Shown piece by piece: positions 32,540 to 40,920 of a stretch of DNA of 64,000 nucleotides (position 1 is its first letter; the number at the start of each line of letters is the position of its first letter). Source of the stretch: Spongisporangium articulatum (GTDB lineage: Bacteria > Actinomycetota > Actinomycetes > Actinomycetales > Kineosporiaceae); NCBI RefSeq assembly GCF_044465595.1, contig NZ_JBITLV010000004.1:62001-126000 (forward strand), written 5' to 3'. Below the pieces are notes generated by a model. That model was not told the origin of the DNA. It searched no databases and saw only the letters and a list, made by a program, of their open reading frames with translations. The position numbers were made by a program, and so were the translations under genes.

Positions 32540-33624
32540 CCACCGTCGGGATCGTCCCCACCCGCGTCGAGTTCCCGCCCGCGCTACTGCCCCGCAAGCT
32601 GCGGCTCGGCACCCGGCGCAGCAAGCTGGCGCTGACCCAGTCGCAGTGGGTGGCCGACCGGCTGACCGAGTCGCTGGCCGCGCTCGGCGCGACCGTCGAG
32701 GTCGAGCTGGTCGAGGTGACCACGCACGGTGACGCCACGGCGAAGGACAACACGCCGCTGGCCACGCTGGGCGGTACGGGCGTGTTCGTTACGGCGCTGC
32801 GCGACGCCCTGCTGCGCGGCGAGGTCGACCTGGCCGTGCACTCGCTGAAGGACCTGCCGACGGGTCCCGCCGAGGGCCTCTCGCCCGTCGTCGTCCCGCT
32901 GCGCGAGGACCCGCGCGACGCGCTCGTCGCCCGCGACGGTCTGACCCTGGCCGAACTGCCCGCCGGCGCGCGGATCGGCACCGGGTCGCCGCGCCGGGCC
33001 GCGCAGCTGCTCGCCCTCGGGCTCGGTCACGAGGTCGTCGGTCTGCGCGGGAACGTCGACACCCGGCTGGGCAAGGTGACGTCCGGCGAGCTGGACGCCG
33101 TCGTGCTCGCCGTCGCCGGCCTGCGCCGGATCAACCGGGCCGCGGAGATCACCGAACTGCTCGACCCGCTGCTGATGCTGCCCGCCCCCGGCCAGGGGGC
33201 GCTCGCCGTCGAGTGCCGCGAGGCCGACCCCGCGCTGCGCGAGGCGCTCGAGCTGGTGCAGGACGACGACGCGCTGGCCTGCGTGCTCGCCGAGCGGGCC
33301 CTGCTGGCCCGGCTCGAGGCCGGGTGCTCGGCGCCCGTGGGCGCGCTCGCCGACGTGGTCGAAGGGGACGACGGCCCGGAGCTGTCGCTGCGCGCGATGG
33401 TGGCCGCCCTCGACGGGTCCGTGACGATGCGCAGGTCGAGCGTCGTCCCGCTGGCCCCGGACATATCCGGCTCGTCGGGAGCCGACCGTGCCGAACGGGC
33501 GCGGGCGGCCGGGCACGCGCTGGCCGAGCAGATGCTCGCCGAGGGTGCCGCCGACCTGATGTCCGCCCCGGACAGTGAAACTCCCGCCCGAGCACCACAG
33601 CACGACCCGGAAGGTGACCAGTGA
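32536..33624 (+). CDS. hemC: hydroxymethylbilane synthase (porphobilinogen deaminase)
   Basis: HemC polymerises four porphobilinogens to hydroxymethylbilane. The 362-residue protein has LRLGTRRSKLALTQSQWVAD, DLAVHSLKDLPT, the IGTGSPRRAAQL active-site loop and cofactor-binding Cys264 in LEAGCSAPVGA. The C-terminal 40 residues are an unconserved extension, as in other actinomycetes. The first 20 residues before PRKLRLGTRR are also extra. ATG overlaps the hemA stop by 4 nt. Confidence 0.97.
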   Translation: MTTVGIVPTRVEFPPALLPRKLRLGTRRSKLALTQSQWVADRLTESLAALGATVEVELVEVTTHGDATAKDNTPLATLGGTGVFVTALRDALLRGEVDLAVHSLKDLPTGPAEGLSPVVVPLREDPRDALVARDGLTLAELPAGARIGTGSPRRAAQLLALGLGHEVVGLRGNVDTRLGKVTSGELDAVVLAVAGLRRINRAAEITELLDPLLMLPAPGQGALAVECREADPALREALELVQDDDALACVLAERALLARLEAGCSAPVGALADVVEGDDGPELSLRAMVAALDGSVTMRRSSVVPLAPDISGSSGADRAERARAAGHALAEQMLAEGAADLMSAPDSETPARAPQHDPEGDQ

Positions 33625-35240
33625 GCGCCACCCACGCAGCTCGTAAGGGCTCCAGCAGGACGGGCTCCGTCGCGTTCGTCGGGGCGGGGCCCGGTGACGA
33701 CGGACTGCTCACCGTGCGCGCGGTCGAACGGCTGGCGGACGCCGACGTCGTCGTGGTCGACCAGCTCGACCGCGACGCCGTCATCAGGGCCCACTGCCGC
33801 GCCGACGTCGAGGTGCTCGACGCGGGCTTCGGTGAGGACGGTCAGCCGATGACCCGCGCGTCGCGGGCCAAGCTGGTCGCCGGTGCGGCCAAGGGCGGGC
33901 GTCGCGTGGTGCGGCTGATGGACGGCGACCCGGCCACCTTCACCGGGCTGACCGACGAGATCGCGGCCTGCCGCAAGGTGCACGTGCCGTTCGAGATCGT
34001 GCCCGGCGTCTCCGCCGTCAGCGCCGTGCCCGCCTACGCCGGGGTGCCGCTGACCCCGGCCGGCACCGACGCGCTGCACGTCGTGCACCCGCACGGGGTC
34101 GACGTCGACTGGACCGCCCACGCCGGGGCGCACAGCACCGTCGTGGTGCTCGGCGCGCAGGACGACATCCTGGGTGCCGCCGAGGGACTGCTCGCGGCGG
34201 GTCGCCGCCCCGCGACGCGCGTCGTGGTCACCGCGAACGGGACCACGGTCCAGCAGCGGTCGCTGGCCTGCACGCTGGGCGAGCTGGCCGACCTGCTGCC
34301 GGCCGCCACGCTCGGTCGCCCGATGATCGCCGTCGTCGGCGACGCCGCGGCGCTGCGCGAGAAGGCCTCCTGGTTCGAGAACAAGCCGCTGTTCGGCTGG
34401 CGGGTGCTCGTGCCACGGACCAAGCAGCAGGCCGGGGGCGTCGTGTCCCGGCTGGCCGACCACGGGGCCACCGCGCAGGTCGTGCCGACCATCTCGGTCG
34501 AGCCGCCGCGCACGCCGCACCAGATCGAGAAGGCCGTCAAGGGTCTGGTCACCGGGCGGTACGAGTGGATCGGCTTCACGTCGGTGAACGCCGTGCGCGC
34601 GATCCGGGAGAAGTTCGAGGAGTTCGGGCTGGACGCGCGGGCGTTCGCGGGCCTGAAGATCGCCGCCGTGGGCGGGGTGACCGCCGCCGCGCTGCGCGAG
34701 TGGGGCATCCAGCCCGACCTGGTGCCGACCGAGAACCAGTCCGCCGTGGGCCTTCTCGAGGTGTGGCCGGCATACGACCGGATGCTCGACCCGATCAACC
34801 GGGTGTTCCTGCCGCGGGCCGACATCGCCACCGACACCCTGGTCGCGGGCCTGCAGGAGATCGGCTGGGAGGTCGACGACGTCACCGCGTACCGCACGGT
34901 GCGCGCCGCGCCGCCGCCCGCCGAGGTCCGCGAGGCGATCAAGACCGGGCAGTTCGACGCCGTCGTGTTCACGTCGTCCTCGACGGTGCGGAACCTGGTC
35001 GGCATCGCCGGGAAGCCGCACGCCACCACGGTCGTCGCGTGCATCGGCCCGCAGACCGCGAAGACCGCCGAGGAGCACGGCCTGCGGGTCGACGTCCTCG
35101 CGTCCGAGCCCAGCGCCGAGGCGCTGATCGAGGCGCTGGCCGATTTCGGTGCGGCGCTGCGGCTCTCGGCCGACGAGGCGGGCGAGCCGGTGCTGCGCCC
35201 GTCGCAGAAGCGGCCCGCGGGCCGGCGGTCGGCCAAGTGA
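33621..35240 (+). CDS. hemD: uroporphyrinogen-III C-methyltransferase/uroporphyrinogen-III synthase fusion
   Basis: 539 residues in two domains. Residues about 10-250 are a tetrapyrrole methylase (VAFVGAGPGDDGLLTVRA, LMDGDPATFTG, IVPGVSAVSAVPAYAGVPLT). Residues about 265-515 are HemD, which cyclises hydroxymethylbilane to uroporphyrinogen III (RVLVPRTKQQAGGVVSRL, IGFTSVNAVRAI, AVVFTSSSTVRNLV). The fusion also supplies the siroheme/B12 branch. GTG overlaps the hemC stop and the TGA overlaps hemB. Confidence 0.95.
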   Translation: MSATHAARKGSSRTGSVAFVGAGPGDDGLLTVRAVERLADADVVVVDQLDRDAVIRAHCRADVEVLDAGFGEDGQPMTRASRAKLVAGAAKGGRRVVRLMDGDPATFTGLTDEIAACRKVHVPFEIVPGVSAVSAVPAYAGVPLTPAGTDALHVVHPHGVDVDWTAHAGAHSTVVVLGAQDDILGAAEGLLAAGRRPATRVVVTANGTTVQQRSLACTLGELADLLPAATLGRPMIAVVGDAAALREKASWFENKPLFGWRVLVPRTKQQAGGVVSRLADHGATAQVVPTISVEPPRTPHQIEKAVKGLVTGRYEWIGFTSVNAVRAIREKFEEFGLDARAFAGLKIAAVGGVTAAALREWGIQPDLVPTENQSAVGLLEVWPAYDRMLDPINRVFLPRADIATDTLVAGLQEIGWEVDDVTAYRTVRAAPPPAEVREAIKTGQFDAVVFTSSSTVRNLVGIAGKPHATTVVACIGPQTAKTAEEHGLRVDVLASEPSAEALIEALADFGAALRLSADEAGEPVLRPSQKRPAGRRSAK

Positions 35241-36250
35241 GCACGGCCGGGTTCTCGCGCGCAGTGGGCTCCGGCCCGAGCTTCCCGAGCACCCGGCCCC
35301 GGCGGTTGCGCTCGACCCCGGCCCTGCGCCGGATGGTGGCCGAGACCCGGCTTCACCCGGCGGATCTCGTGCTGCCGGTGTTCGTGAAGGAGGGCCTGTC
35401 GGAGCCCGCGCCGATCGCCTCGATGCCCGGCGTCGTCCAGCACACCCGCGAGTCGGTGCGCAAGGCGGCCGCCGAGGCCGTGGCGCTGGGGCTGGGCGGG
35501 ATCATGCTGTTCGGGGTACCCGAGACCAAGGACGCGGTCGGGTCGGGCGCCACCGACCCGGACGGCATCCTCAACGTGGTCACCCGCGACGTGCGGGCCG
35601 AGGTGGGTGACGACCTGGTCGTGATGGCCGACCTGTGCCTCGACGAGTTCACGGACCACGGTCACTGCGGCGTGCTGACGCCGGGCGGCGAGGTCGACAA
35701 CGACGCGACCCTGGTGCGCTACGCCGAGATGGGGCTGGCCCTGGCGGACGCGGGCGTCCACATGGTCGGCCCGAGCGGGATGATGGACGGGCAGGTCGGT
35801 TTCGTGCGGGCCGCGCTCGACCACGCCGACCGCACCGATGTCGGGGTGTTCGCGTACAGCGCGAAGTACGCCTCGGCGTTCTACGGCCCGTTCCGCGACG
35901 CGGTGGAGTCGTCGCTGACGGGTGACCGGCGCGCCTATCAGCAGGACCCGGCCAACGGCGCCGAGGCGTTGCGCGAGGTCGCCCTCGACATCGCGGAGGG
36001 AGCCGACACGGTGATGGTGAAGCCCGCCATGAGCTACCTCGACGTCGTGGCCCGGGTGGCCGACCGGTTCGACGTACCCGTTGCGGCGTACCAGATCTCG
36101 GGTGAGTACTCGATGATCGAGGGGGCGGCCGCCCATGGCTGGATCGACCGCGAGCGGGCCATCGCCGAGTCGGTGCTGTCGATCCGCCGGGCCGGGGCGT
36201 CGATCGTGCTGACGTACTGGGCCGCGGAACTCGCCGCCTCGCTGCGCTGA
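35237..36250 (+). CDS. hemB: delta-aminolevulinic acid dehydratase (porphobilinogen synthase)
   Basis: HemB joins two 5-aminolevulinates to porphobilinogen. The 337-residue enzyme has the two Schiff-base lysines, Lys210 in FAYSAKYASAFYG and Lys262 in VMVKPAMSYLD. The metal-binding region reads DLCLDEFTDHGHCGVL, with Cys residues spaced differently from the full zinc site. GTG 35237 overlaps the hemD stop. It is the last gene of the Rex-controlled operon and is convergent with the siderophore-interacting protein gene. Confidence 0.97.
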   Translation: MSTAGFSRAVGSGPSFPSTRPRRLRSTPALRRMVAETRLHPADLVLPVFVKEGLSEPAPIASMPGVVQHTRESVRKAAAEAVALGLGGIMLFGVPETKDAVGSGATDPDGILNVVTRDVRAEVGDDLVVMADLCLDEFTDHGHCGVLTPGGEVDNDATLVRYAEMGLALADAGVHMVGPSGMMDGQVGFVRAALDHADRTDVGVFAYSAKYASAFYGPFRDAVESSLTGDRRAYQQDPANGAEALREVALDIAEGADTVMVKPAMSYLDVVARVADRFDVPVAAYQISGEYSMIEGAAAHGWIDRERAIAESVLSIRRAGASIVLTYWAAELAASLR

Positions 36251-36261
36251 GAAGCGCGCCC

Positions 36262-36285
36262 TGAGAGGCCCGCCGGCTCTCCTCA
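36262..36285. terminator. weak hairpin between convergent genes
   Basis: TGAGAG and CTCTC(C)TCA pair across a 9-nt GC-rich loop in the 32-bp gap after hemB. There is no T-run; it may be a bidirectional terminator. Confidence 0.35.
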
Positions 36286-37197
36286 CGCCCCGGCGACGCC
36301 GTACTTCCAGTAGCCCATGCTGACCACGCTGCCCTTGGGCCAGCCCGCATCGCGCAGCAGGTGACGGCGGAGCGCCACGACCATCCCGGCCTCGCCGGCC
36401 AGCCAGGCGTAGCCCGTGCTCGGCCCGGTGAGTTCCTCGACGTCCCACAGGACCTCGCCCTCCGGCAGGTCCGCGACGTCGGCCGCCCGGCCCGCCGCGG
36501 GGAACAGCTCCCGCAGGGCCGGGACCAGGAGGTCGCCGACTGTGCGCCCGAACCCGCGGAAGAACCACAGCAGCTCGACGCCGGGCGGGGCGCTGACGTC
36601 GTCCAGCGCGTCACGGGCTGCCGGGACCTCCATCAGGGCCCGGCCCGTCGTCCCCGGCGCCAGCCGCTCGAGGATCGCGGCGATCGCCGGAACGGCGGTC
36701 TCGTCCCCGACCAGCAGCACCTCGGCCCCGGCCGGCGGGTTCCAGACCAGCCCACCGTGCGGCCCGTCGAACCGGCCGTCCGGCCCGACCAGCAGGATGC
36801 GGTCGCCGATCACCGCGCGGTTCGCCCAGCGGGAGGCCGGCCCCGCATCGCCGTGCAGCACGAGATCGATGTCGACCTCCCGCAACGCCGGCCGGGCGGA
36901 CCGCACGGTGTAGGTCCGCACCGGGTTACGCCGCTCGTCGGGCAGGGCCCGCCAGGGCAGGAACCAGTCCGTCTCCCGCGGGAAGTGCTCGAACCCGCCG
37001 TGCCCCGCCCCCGCCAGCGGCAGGATCACCTTGATCCGCTGGTCGAGCCCGTTGTCGGCGAAGTCGCGCAGCTCGTCACCGGTGACCGTGACCCTCAGGA
37101 AGCTCGGGGACAGCCGGCGCAACGCCACGACCTCGGTGTCGAAGGTCCGGTACGGCAGGACCTCGGGCTGGGTCTCGGCGGACAACGTCACAGTCAC
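36283..37197 (-). CDS. siderophore-interacting FAD-dependent reductase
   Basis: The 304-residue protein is of the ViuB/SIP family, which reduces ferric siderophores in the cytoplasm. It shows the FAD-binding strand VRTYTVRSARP, the DIDLVLHGDAGPASRWA segment and an NAD(P)H-binding half (EVLLVGDETAVPAIAAIL and later TGYAWLAGEAGMVVALRRHL). A GGAGGAG site precedes the GTG. An iron box 17-35 nt upstream shows iron-dependent repression. Confidence 0.93.
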   Translation of the reverse strand: MTVTLSAETQPEVLPYRTFDTEVVALRRLSPSFLRVTVTGDELRDFADNGLDQRIKVILPLAGAGHGGFEHFPRETDWFLPWRALPDERRNPVRTYTVRSARPALREVDIDLVLHGDAGPASRWANRAVIGDRILLVGPDGRFDGPHGGLVWNPPAGAEVLLVGDETAVPAIAAILERLAPGTTGRALMEVPAARDALDDVSAPPGVELLWFFRGFGRTVGDLLVPALRELFPAAGRAADVADLPEGEVLWDVEELTGPSTGYAWLAGEAGMVVALRRHLLRDAGWPKGSVVSMGYWKYGVAGA

Positions 37198-37213
37198 CTT
37201 CTCCTCCGACTAC

Positions 37214-37232
37214 TTAGGTTTACCTAACCTAA
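37214..37232. promoter_or_regulatory. iron box for a DtxR/IdeR-type repressor
   Basis: TTAGGTTTACCTAACCTAA matches the consensus TTAGGTTAGGCTAACCTAA at 16 of 19 positions. It is the only site of its kind I saw in the window and controls the siderophore-interacting protein gene. Confidence 0.9.
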
Positions 37233-37630
37233 CAGGCGGAACGCTCGGAGACCACGCCCGGTTCCGGACGGTGGGCCGGCGCGGCCGGCGGAATGTGGGG
37301 AGGGCAGCCGCTCGAGCTTTGCCGTGAGCGCCGATTGGCGTTTGCCGGGGCCCCGGCTGCCCCGCCTGCCGATGAGCCGGCATTGGTCTCAGAGCTAACC
37401 GTGAGAGCCAATCGGCAGTCGGGGTCGCGGCTGGGTCCGAAGGCGCCGTGAAGGCCGATGGGCGTTCACGGCAAAGCTCGAGGTCGTGACCGTGCCGTCC
37501 TCTCGATTCATCCCCGGCGAGGGGGCGTGCGTGCGGAACTTGTCGTCCACAGCAGGCAGGAATGGGGGTCTGTCCACAGGAGTGGGCTCGTACCGGGTGG
37601 TCGTCACCCATCTGCGGCAAGGCTCTGGGG
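37233..37630. other. gene-free stretch of about 400 bp
   Basis: No convincing gene is present between the iron box and the HTH start codon. The stretch is largely occupied by the 172-bp inverted-repeat element at 37311-37482. The remaining 150 bp before the HTH gene hold no clear promoter box that I can support. Confidence 0.7.
37311..37482. repeat. 172-bp element with 30-bp terminal inverted repeats and nested hairpins
   Basis: The ends (37311-37340 and 37453-37482) begin and finish with CTCGAG and pair at about 25 of 30 positions, with 20 of the outer 21 matching (CTCGAGCTTTGCCGTGA). Inside lie a perfect 14-nt palindrome (37344-37357) and an ATTGG-TCTCA / TGAGA-CCAAT hairpin near 37382-37412. 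The ATTGGC/GCCAAT and GCCGAT words recur. It has no coding capacity; it resembles a MITE or a complex structured RNA gene. Confidence 0.65.
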
Positions 37631-38197
37631 ATGTGGGACAAGGGCTTTCCGTCGGGGGACTACACGCGCCAGGTGCGGCGTCGATCCGAGTTGAGTCAGC
37701 GTGGGCTGGCCGAGCGGCTGGCGGTGCCCCAGTCGACCGTCGCCCGGCTGGAGACCGGAGCGCGAGTCCCGTCGGTCCGGTTCTTGGAGCGGGTGCTCGC
37801 GGTCGCCGACCTCACCCTGGTCGTGGTGGACGGGCAGTCGCGGTTCGTCAGTCCCCTGCTCGAATGGCAGGGCGACTGCCGGGACGGCGCCGGCCGCCGG
37901 TACCCGGCCCACCTGCCGCTGATCCTCGACCCCTGGTACCTCGAATGGTGGGGCGACGTGTACGGCCTGGTCCGGCCGCCCGAGACCTACATCCGGGACC
38001 CGTGGCGCAGGATGGCCCAGCGTGACTACTCGCGCTGGAGCCGCACGCGGGACCGCCCACGTCCTGACTGGCCACCCGCCGTCCGCCGGGCGGCCTACGG
38101 CGTGGCGGCGCTCGACCCGCCGCCCGAGGCTCAAGCCGTGGCGGGCGTCTCCTCGGGGTGGCGGCCGACGGACAGGTGGCCCTGCGAGGATGGGCGG
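37631..38197 (+). CDS. XRE-type helix-turn-helix protein, open in frame into hemL
   Basis: ATG 37631 starts MWDKGFPSGDYTRQVRRR, followed by a Cro/C1 helix-turn-helix (LSQRGLAERLAVPQSTVARL, ETGARVPSVRFLERVL). The next 100 residues (ILDPWYLEWWGDVYG, ETYIRDPW) resemble a family of roughly 190-residue actinobacterial HTH proteins. No stop codon intervenes before hemL: the frame continues through 38197 straight into the hemL GTG. It is either a true HTH-HemL fusion or an HTH gene that lost its stop. Role unknown; control of heme synthesis is an obvious guess. Confidence 0.65.
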
Positions 38198-39544
38198 GTG
38201 AGCTATCCGTACGACGCACCGGCCTCGCAGGAACTGTTCGAGCGGGCCTCCCGGGTGACCCCGGGCGGGGTGAACTCGCCGGTCCGGGCGTTCCGGGCCG
38301 TCGGGGGCACGCCGCGGTTCATGACGGCCGGCGAGGGGCCGTACCTGACGGACGCCGACGGGCGCCGCTACGTCGACCTGGTCTGCTCGTGGGGGCCGAT
38401 GATCCTCGGGCACAAGCATCCCGCGGTGCTGGACGCCGTGCAGCAGGCCGTCGCGCGCGGGTTCTCGTTCGGCACCCCCACCGAGGGCGAGGTGGCGCTG
38501 GGGGAGGAGATCGTCCGGCGGATGAACGCCGCCGCCCCCGACGCCGGCGCACACCCGGTGGAGCAGGTGCGGCTGGTCTCGTCGGGCACCGAGGCGACCA
38601 TGAGCGCGGTCCGGCTGGCCCGGGGGTTCACCGGCCGCAGCGCCGTCGTGAAGTTCGCCGGCTGCTACCACGGGCACGTCGACGCGCTGCTGGCCAGCGC
38701 CGGTTCCGGGGTCGCGACCTTCGCGCTGCCCGACACCCCCGGCGTGACCGGGGCCAGCGCCGCGGACACGATCGTCCTGCCGTACAACGACGTGGCCGCC
38801 CTCGAGGCGGCGTTCGCGCAGCACGGCGACCGGATCGCCGCCGTGATCACCGAGGCCGCCCCCGGCAACATGGGCGTCGTCCCGCCCGAACCGGGGTTCA
38901 CCGCCGCCCTGCGCCGCGTCACGCAGCAGCACGGCGCGCTGCTGATCAGCGACGAGGTGATGACCGGGTTCCGGTGCAGCAGCGCCGGTTGGTACGGGCT
39001 CGAGGCCGACCAGGGCACCCCCGACCTGTTCACCTTCGGGAAGGTGATGGGCGGGGGTTTCCCCGCGGCCGGGTTCGGCGGCCGGGCCGACGTGATGGCC
39101 AAGCTCGCCCCGGCCGGCCCCGTCTACCAGGCCGGCACGCTGAGCGGGAACCCGATCGCCACCGCGGCGGGGCTGGCCACGCTGCAGCACGCCACCGACG
39201 AGGTCTACACCCACCTGACCAAGGTCGCTCGCGAACTGGCCGAGCAGGTGTCCGTCGCGTTGAGCGCCGAGAGCGTCCCGCACGTCGTCCAGTTCGCCGG
39301 CAGCATGTTCTCCGTCTTCTTCACCGAGCTGTCCCGCGTCGTGAACTACGACGACGCCAAACAGCAGGACCTGCCGGCCTTCACGGCGTTCTTCCACTCG
39401 ATGCTGAGCCAGGGCGTGTACCTGCCGCCGTCGGCGTTCGAGTGCTGGTTCCTGTCCGCCGCCCACGACGACGCGGCCCTCGACCAGATCGTCGCGGCCC
39501 TGCCTGCGGCGGCCCGGGCGGCGGCTGGGAGGATGAGTTCGTGA
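38198..39544 (+). CDS. hemL: glutamate-1-semialdehyde 2,1-aminomutase
   Basis: HemL isomerises glutamate-1-semialdehyde to 5-aminolevulinate using PLP. The 448-residue enzyme starts MSYPYDAPASQELFERA at GTG 38198, with GAGGA 7 nt upstream, so it can be translated alone although the upstream HTH frame is continuous with it. PLP Lys282 is in TFGKVMGGGFPAAGFGG; other marks are VSSGTEATMSAVRLARG and the DEVMTGFR motif. Its TGA overlaps the next GTG. Confidence 0.96.
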   Translation: MSYPYDAPASQELFERASRVTPGGVNSPVRAFRAVGGTPRFMTAGEGPYLTDADGRRYVDLVCSWGPMILGHKHPAVLDAVQQAVARGFSFGTPTEGEVALGEEIVRRMNAAAPDAGAHPVEQVRLVSSGTEATMSAVRLARGFTGRSAVVKFAGCYHGHVDALLASAGSGVATFALPDTPGVTGASAADTIVLPYNDVAALEAAFAQHGDRIAAVITEAAPGNMGVVPPEPGFTAALRRVTQQHGALLISDEVMTGFRCSSAGWYGLEADQGTPDLFTFGKVMGGGFPAAGFGGRADVMAKLAPAGPVYQAGTLSGNPIATAAGLATLQHATDEVYTHLTKVARELAEQVSVALSAESVPHVVQFAGSMFSVFFTELSRVVNYDDAKQQDLPAFTAFFHSMLSQGVYLPPSAFECWFLSAAHDDAALDQIVAALPAAARAAAGRMSS

Positions 39545-40350
39545 CGGAGCAGGAGCCCGAAGCGCCGCAGGTGACCCCGACGGCCGAGACCTCACCCGAG
39601 GCCCGCGACCGTCTGATCAACCCCGCGGTCCCGCCGGCGCCGTCCGAGCCCCTGCCCGCCGACCCCGCCGCCAACGCGGGCGTCGTGTCGCCTCCGGTGG
39701 GCGACACCGGCAGCGGGCGGACCGTCGTCCACCTGCTCCGGCACGGCGAGGTCTACAACCCCGACGGCGTGCTCTACGGGCGGCTGCCCGGGTTCAAGCT
39801 GTCCGAGCTGGGGCTGCGGATGGCCGAGCGGGCTGCCGGGTACTTCGCCAGCCGGGACGTCGTCCTGGTCGTGTCGTCGCCGATGGAGCGCGCGCAGCAG
39901 ACCGCCGAACCGACCGCCGCGGCGCACGACCTGGCGATCGGCACCGACCCGCGGATCATCGAGGCCGGCAACGTCTTCGAGGGGCAGACCTTCGGCGTCG
40001 GGGACGGGTCGCTGGCCCACCCGCGGCAGTGGAAGCACCTGCGCAACCCCTTCCGCCCGTCGTGGGGCGAGCCGTACCAGCAGATCGCGGACCGGATGCA
40101 GGCTGCGATGGCCGACGCGCGCGACGCCGCGGCCGGGCACGAGGCCGTCCTGGTCAGCCACCAGCTGCCGGTCTGGATCGCCCGGCTGTCGCTGGAGCAC
40201 AAGCGGCTGTGGCACGACCCCCGGAAGCGGGAGTGCGCGCTGGCCAGCGTCACGTCGTTCACCTACGAGGGCGACCGCCTGGTCGAGATCGACTACACCG
40301 AACCGAGCCGGGACCTGCTGCCCGGTGCGAGCAAGGTCGCGGGGGCCTGA
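39541..40350 (+). CDS. histidine phosphatase family protein (Rv0525-like)
   Basis: The 269-residue protein has a Pro-rich, probably disordered first 60 residues, then a phosphoglycerate-mutase-like domain: VVHLLRHGEVYNP with the phospho-histidine, SSPMERAQQTAEP, and VLVSHQLPVW with the second His. A cytoplasmic phosphatase of unknown substrate, always found between hemL and the ccs genes in this backbone. GTG 39541 overlaps the hemL stop. Confidence 0.9.
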   Translation: MTEQEPEAPQVTPTAETSPEARDRLINPAVPPAPSEPLPADPAANAGVVSPPVGDTGSGRTVVHLLRHGEVYNPDGVLYGRLPGFKLSELGLRMAERAAGYFASRDVVLVVSSPMERAQQTAEPTAAAHDLAIGTDPRIIEAGNVFEGQTFGVGDGSLAHPRQWKHLRNPFRPSWGEPYQQIADRMQAAMADARDAAAGHEAVLVSHQLPVWIARLSLEHKRLWHDPRKRECALASVTSFTYEGDRLVEIDYTEPSRDLLPGASKVAGA

Positions 40351-40352
40351 CC

Positions 40353-40913
40353 ATGAAGCGCATCGTCGTCGCCGTCGTCAGCGCGGGACTGCTCCTGGCC
40401 GGGTGCACCGGCGGGGGCGGTGGGACGAAGGGCGGTGACGCCGGGTTCGTGCAGGGCAGCGGCATCACCGTGGTCCCCTCCGAGCAGCGCAAGGAGCCGG
40501 TCTCGCTGAGCGGGACGACGCTCGACGGGAAGAGCCTCGACCTCGCCGCTTACCGCGGGAACCCCGTGGTGATCAACGTCTGGGGCTCGTGGTGCTCGCC
40601 GTGCCGGGAGGAGGCGCCGGCCCTGCAGGCCGCATCGGTCGAGCTGGCGACCAAGGACGTCAAGATGGTCGGCATCAATACCGCGGACCACGACCCGGCC
40701 AAGGCGATCGCGTTCGAGAAGAACTTCGGCGTCACCTACCCCAGCCTGGTCGACAAGGGCGACCTGCTGCTGCGGCTCAAGGGGGCCGTGCCGCCCAACG
40801 CCATCCCGACCACGCTGGTGCTCGACGCCCAGGGCCGGATCGCCGCCCGGGTCAGCGGGGCCATCACCAAGACCACGCTGGTCGACCTCGTCGAGGACGC
40901 GTCGGCGCAGTGA
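40353..40913 (+). CDS. resA: TlpA/ResA-type thioredoxin-like lipoprotein
   Basis: 186 residues. Signal peptide with lipobox LLAGC (Cys18), a short Gly-rich linker, then a thioredoxin fold with active pair Cys81-S-P-Cys84 (NVWGSWCSPCREE) and cis-Pro in NAIPTTLVL. It keeps apocytochrome c haem-binding Cys reduced on the outer face of the membrane, taking electrons from CcdA encoded next door. It starts 2 nt after the phosphatase stop. Confidence 0.94.
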   Translation: MKRIVVAVVSAGLLLAGCTGGGGGTKGGDAGFVQGSGITVVPSEQRKEPVSLSGTTLDGKSLDLAAYRGNPVVINVWGSWCSPCREEAPALQAASVELATKDVKMVGINTADHDPAKAIAFEKNFGVTYPSLVDKGDLLLRLKGAVPPNAIPTTLVLDAQGRIAARVSGAITKTTLVDLVEDASAQ

Positions 40914-40920
40914 GGTCGCG

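Noticed and set aside
33621..35240. siroheme synthase CysG naming for the fused gene
   Set aside because: No precorrin-2 dehydrogenase/ferrochelatase domain is present; only methylase and HemD domains are seen.
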